NCBI GenBank assembly: GCA_016794165.1
Contig: JAEUKV010000279.1
Location: forward strand, 1 to 48,457
Length of the DNA: 48,457 bases
Source of the DNA: Rhodospirillaceae bacterium
GTDB lineage: Bacteria; Pseudomonadota; Alphaproteobacteria; Dongiales; Dongiaceae
Direction of reading: 5' to 3'
The position numbers were made by a program, and so were the translations under genes. Each line of letters starts with the position of its first letter. The first letter of the stretch is position 1. The notes below the pieces were generated by a model. The model had not been told where the DNA came from, did not search any database, and saw only the letters and a list, made by a program, of their open reading frames with translations. Positions 46,438-48,457 of this stretch are shown here, piece by piece.

Positions 46438-47514
46438 TCAGGCGTCTTCCTCGACCTTGTCGCCACCGGCATCCATCATCGCCCCGGCGACGAGGCCGGC
46501 ATTGGCGCGGATCTTCTGCTCGATGTCGTTGGCCATGGCGGCATTGTCGCGCAGGAACTGCTTGGCGTTCTCGCGGCCCTGGCCGATGCGCTGGCCGCCA
46601 TAGGAGAACCAGGCGCCGGACTTCTCGACCACCCCGGCGGCAACGCCGAGATCGATCAACTCGCCCATCTTCGAGATGCCTTCGCCGTACATGATGTCGA
46701 ACTCGACCACCCGGAAGGGCGGCGCCAGCTTGTTCTTCACCACCTTCACCTTGGTCTGGTTGCCGACCACGGTTTCCTTGTCCTTGATGGCGCCGATGCG
46801 ACGGATGTCGAGGCGCACCGAGGCGTAGAATTTGAGCGCATTGCCGCCGGTGGTCGTTTCCGGATTGCCGAACATGACGCCGATCTTCATGCGGATCTGG
46901 TTGATGAAGATGACCATGGTGCGCGACCGGTTGATCGAACCGGTGAGCTTGCGCAAGGCCTGGCTCATCAGGCGGGCATGCAGGCCGACATGGGAATCGC
47001 CCATCTCGCCCTCGAGCTCCGCCCGTGGCACCAGGGCCGCCACGGAATCGATCACCAGGATGTCGATGGCACCCGAACGCACCAGCGTGTCGGCGATTTC
47101 GAGGGCCTGTTCGCCGGCGTCGGGCTGCGAGATCAGGAGGTCGCTGACATTGACCCCGAGCTTGGTGGCGTAGGAGGGGTCGAGTGCATGTTCCGCGTCG
47201 ATATAGGCGCAGGTACCGCCGGCCTTCTGCGCCTCGGCGCAGACCTGAAGGGCCAGCGTGGTCTTGCCCGAGCTTTCCGGGCCGTAGATTTCAACGATGC
47301 GGCCGCGCGGCAGGCCGCCGATCCCGAGCGCGATGTCGAGCCCGAGTGAGCCCGTGGAGACGACTTCGGTCTCGACCGCCTGCTCGTTGCTGCCCAATCG
47401 CATGATCGAGCCCTTGCCGAAGGCGCGCTCGATCTGCGCCAGGGCCGCGTCCAAAGCCTTGTTCTTGTCCATGCTGTCCTTGTCCGAAATCCGCACCACG
47501 TTCGCCTGCGACAT
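46438..47514 (-). CDS. recA: Recombinase RecA
   Basis: RecA forms filaments on single-stranded DNA, catalyses strand exchange and triggers LexA cleavage. The 358-residue protein has the P-loop GPESSGKTT at 78-86, then [35 protein letters not shown] and loop L2 [20 protein letters not shown]. The C-terminal tail is acidic ([10 protein letters not shown]). The ATG at 47514, after GGGAGAG, is preferred over a GTG five codons upstream. Upstream lies a near-match to the alphaproteobacterial LexA box, and downstream a strong terminator. All motifs are intact. Confidence 0.98.
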   Translation of the reverse strand: MSQANVVRISDKDSMDKNKALDAALAQIERAFGKGSIMRLGSNEQAVETEVVSTGSLGLDIALGIGGLPRGRIVEIYGPESSGKTTLALQVCAEAQKAGGTCAYIDAEHALDPSYATKLGVNVSDLLISQPDAGEQALEIADTLVRSGAIDILVIDSVAALVPRAELEGEMGDSHVGLHARLMSQALRKLTGSINRSRTMVIFINQIRMKIGVMFGNPETTTGGNALKFYASVRLDIRRIGAIKDKETVVGNQTKVKVVKNKLAPPFRVVEFDIMYGEGISKMGELIDLGVAAGVVEKSGAWFSYGGQRIGQGRENAKQFLRDNAAMANDIEQKIRANAGLVAGAMMDAGGDKVEEDA

Positions 47515-47582
47515 AAGCGTCTCTCCCACCTTAGATCACAGCACCGGAAGGGTGACAATTTCGGCGCCGAATGCTGCTAAAT

Positions 47583-47597
47583 GTACATTGTTTGTTC
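47583..47597 (-). promoter_or_regulatory. Probable LexA (SOS) box of recA
   Basis: Plus-strand GTAC-ATTGTTT-GTTC matches the alphaproteobacterial SOS box GTTC-N7-GTTC with one mismatch. It lies 69-83 bases upstream of the recA start. On the minus strand it falls within a possible promoter, TTTACA then 16 bases then TACATT, so bound LexA would block RNA polymerase. Confidence 0.65.
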
Positions 47598-47652
47598 CGG
47601 TTGTAAAGACTTTAGATCGAAAAGGGAACATATCGGGTTTTATTCTGACAAT

Positions 47653-47710
47653 TCAACAATATGTTGAGGTAACGCACCCCCTCTCACTACCATCCATTGG
47701 ACAAATGGAT
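47653..47710. promoter_or_regulatory. Two palindromes in the recA-lemA intergenic region
   Basis: TCAACA-ATA-TGTTGA at 47653-47667 is a perfect 6-bp inverted repeat. ATCCATT-GGACA-AATGGAT at 47692-47710 is a perfect 7-bp inverted repeat. Both lie in the 357-base gap between divergent recA and lemA and are further from recA than the SOS box, so they may serve lemA or a second control of recA. No regulator is recognised, and no other gene is seen in the gap. Confidence 0.45.
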
Positions 47711-47771
47711 TTGACGGTCGGCACGGCTGGATTTGCTCATTCCGGCGCGAATCGCCCCGGCGCCGCCCCGG

Positions 47772-47804
47772 ATCCGCGTTGCCGCCCAATCCGCGTTGCC
47801 GCCC
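47772..47804. repeat. Two-copy 17-base tandem repeat upstream of lemA
   Basis: ATCCGCGTTGCCGCCC occurs at 47772-47787 and again at 47789-47804, exact over 16 bases. It is 68 bases before lemA. A GGATGGC/GCCATCC hairpin (47821-47849) follows. Such a repeat can slip and change copy number. Confidence 0.6.
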
Positions 47805-47871
47805 TGCCCGGCTTCCGGCAGGATGGCGCCCCAGCGGCGCCTGCCATCCTGACCTCACCGGGGGAAGATCG

Positions 47872-48450
47872 ATGACCGTCATCTGGGTATTGCTTGGCCT
47901 TGCCGTCCTGGTCATCGGCTGGGGCATCATCATCTACAACCGGCTGGTGCGCCTGAAGACCCAGGTTGCCAATGGCTGGTCCCAGATCGACGTGCAGTTG
48001 AAGCGCCGTTACGACCTCATCCCCAATCTGGTCGAGAGCGTCAAGGATTACATGAGCTACGAGCAGGAGACGCTCCGGCAGGTGATCGAGGCGCGCAACA
48101 GCGCCGTCACGGCCAATGCGGGCGGGCTCCCCAGTCACGCGACCATCGCCGCCGAGGGCGCCCTGTCGGCCTCGCTCGGGCGTCTCTTCGCCCTCTCCGA
48201 GAACTACCCCGACCTGAAGGCCAACGACACGGTACGCCAGCTGATGGAGGAGCTTGCCAGCACCGAGAACAAGATCGGCTTTGCGCGGCAGTTCTACAAC
48301 GATTCCGCCACCACCTATAACGCCACGGTGCTGAGCTTTCCCGACAACATGATCGCCAACAAGTTCGGTTTCCGCGAGGCCGAGCTGTGGCGCGTGGCGG
48401 AAGCCGAACGCGCGGCGGTGGAAGCGGCGCCCAAGGTCAACCTGCGCTGA
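47872..48450 (+). CDS. LemA family protein
   Basis: The 192-residue protein has an N-terminal membrane helix (VIWVLLGLAVLVIGWGIIIY) followed by the LemA domain: YNRLVRLKTQVANGWSQIDV, QLKRRYDLIPNLVE, then LRQVIEARNSAV, YPDLKANDTVRQLMEELAST and NKIGFARQFYNDSATTYN. Its C-terminus is FREAELWRVAEAERAAVEAA. LemA proteins are conserved but poorly understood membrane proteins, often followed by a TPM-domain or M48-peptidase gene. The ATG at 47872 has GGGGAAG upstream; the longer frame contains no homology. The next gene is outside the window. Confidence 0.93.
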   Translation: MTVIWVLLGLAVLVIGWGIIIYNRLVRLKTQVANGWSQIDVQLKRRYDLIPNLVESVKDYMSYEQETLRQVIEARNSAVTANAGGLPSHATIAAEGALSASLGRLFALSENYPDLKANDTVRQLMEELASTENKIGFARQFYNDSATTYNATVLSFPDNMIANKFGFREAELWRVAEAERAAVEAAPKVNLR

Positions 48451-48457
48451 CGGCGCC

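Noticed and set aside
47821-47849. GGATGGC/GCCATCC hairpin as a terminator
   Set aside because: It lies just upstream of lemA, where there is no preceding gene on that strand to terminate; more likely part of the leader, if it forms at all.
1-48457. Search for mobile elements, CRISPR arrays and toxin-antitoxin or defence genes
   Set aside because: No transposase, integrase, terminal repeats, spaced direct repeats or recognised defence proteins were seen. Gene content and codon use look native throughout.

Overview
The window is a gene-dense, high-GC chromosomal segment from a free-living alphaproteobacterium, most likely Rhodospirillales-like; that placement is an inference. It rests on the gatCAB cluster, an Entner-Doudoroff operon (zwf-pgl-edd-glk), a PutA without the ribbon-helix-helix DNA-binding domain, a dapC-type aminotransferase overlapping ftsK, an Lrp/LysE pair, and an alphaproteobacterial-type SOS box (GTTC-N7-GTTC, one mismatch) upstream of recA. 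There is no insertion sequence, integrase, phage gene or CRISPR array. I find 43 protein-coding loci, one of them broken, and one tRNA.

Layout. 1-5.1 kb: an ornithine cyclodeaminase-family gene, then a dipeptide-type ABC importer (two permeases and a fused double ATPase) with no binding protein in the window. 5.1-10.1 kb: putA, a divergent fluoroacetate-dehalogenase-like hydrolase, and two tandem small lipoproteins that look like paralogues. 10.3-15.5 kb: gatCAB, a LysE exporter with its Lrp-type regulator, and a secreted protein of unknown function. 15.8-25.6 kb: a five-PAS histidine kinase, an accessory-type FtsH, the amino-sugar pair glmU-glmS, a phosphoglycolate phosphatase and an exported DUF3108-like protein. 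25.7-27.3 kb: tRNA-Val(CAC) with a clear promoter, a cold-shock gene, a small basic coiled-coil protein, and a dps gene interrupted by an in-frame TAA.

27.5-33.1 kb: zwf-pgl-edd-glk with overlapping or abutting junctions, followed by a PAS_5-type protein. 33.1-37.6 kb: a LolA-like protein, FtsK and the aminotransferase. 38-43.4 kb: a lysophospholipid acyltransferase-like gene, then an FAD amine oxidase, a 3-hydroxyacyl-CoA dehydrogenase and a chemoreceptor on one strand. 43.6-48.5 kb: mobA, a zinc alcohol dehydrogenase, a fatty-acid-hydroxylase/sterol-desaturase family protein, recA and lemA.

How the genes fit together. The first 8 kb suggest uptake of peptides or amino-acid derivatives and funnelling of ornithine or proline-like compounds through proline to glutamate. 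The ED operon takes glucose to KDPG; the aldolase eda is not in the window. The rest is mostly housekeeping: aminoacyl-tRNA amidation, cell-wall precursors, chromosome segregation, DNA repair and proteolysis. The most noteworthy points are the nonsense-interrupted dps, a perfect 11-bp hairpin that buries the ribosome binding site of the hydroxyacyl-CoA dehydrogenase gene, a complete fluoroacetate-dehalogenase active site in the hydrolase beside putA, the paired Cys-containing lipoproteins, and the palindrome-rich recA-lemA intergenic region. I did not find a clearly new multi-gene system.
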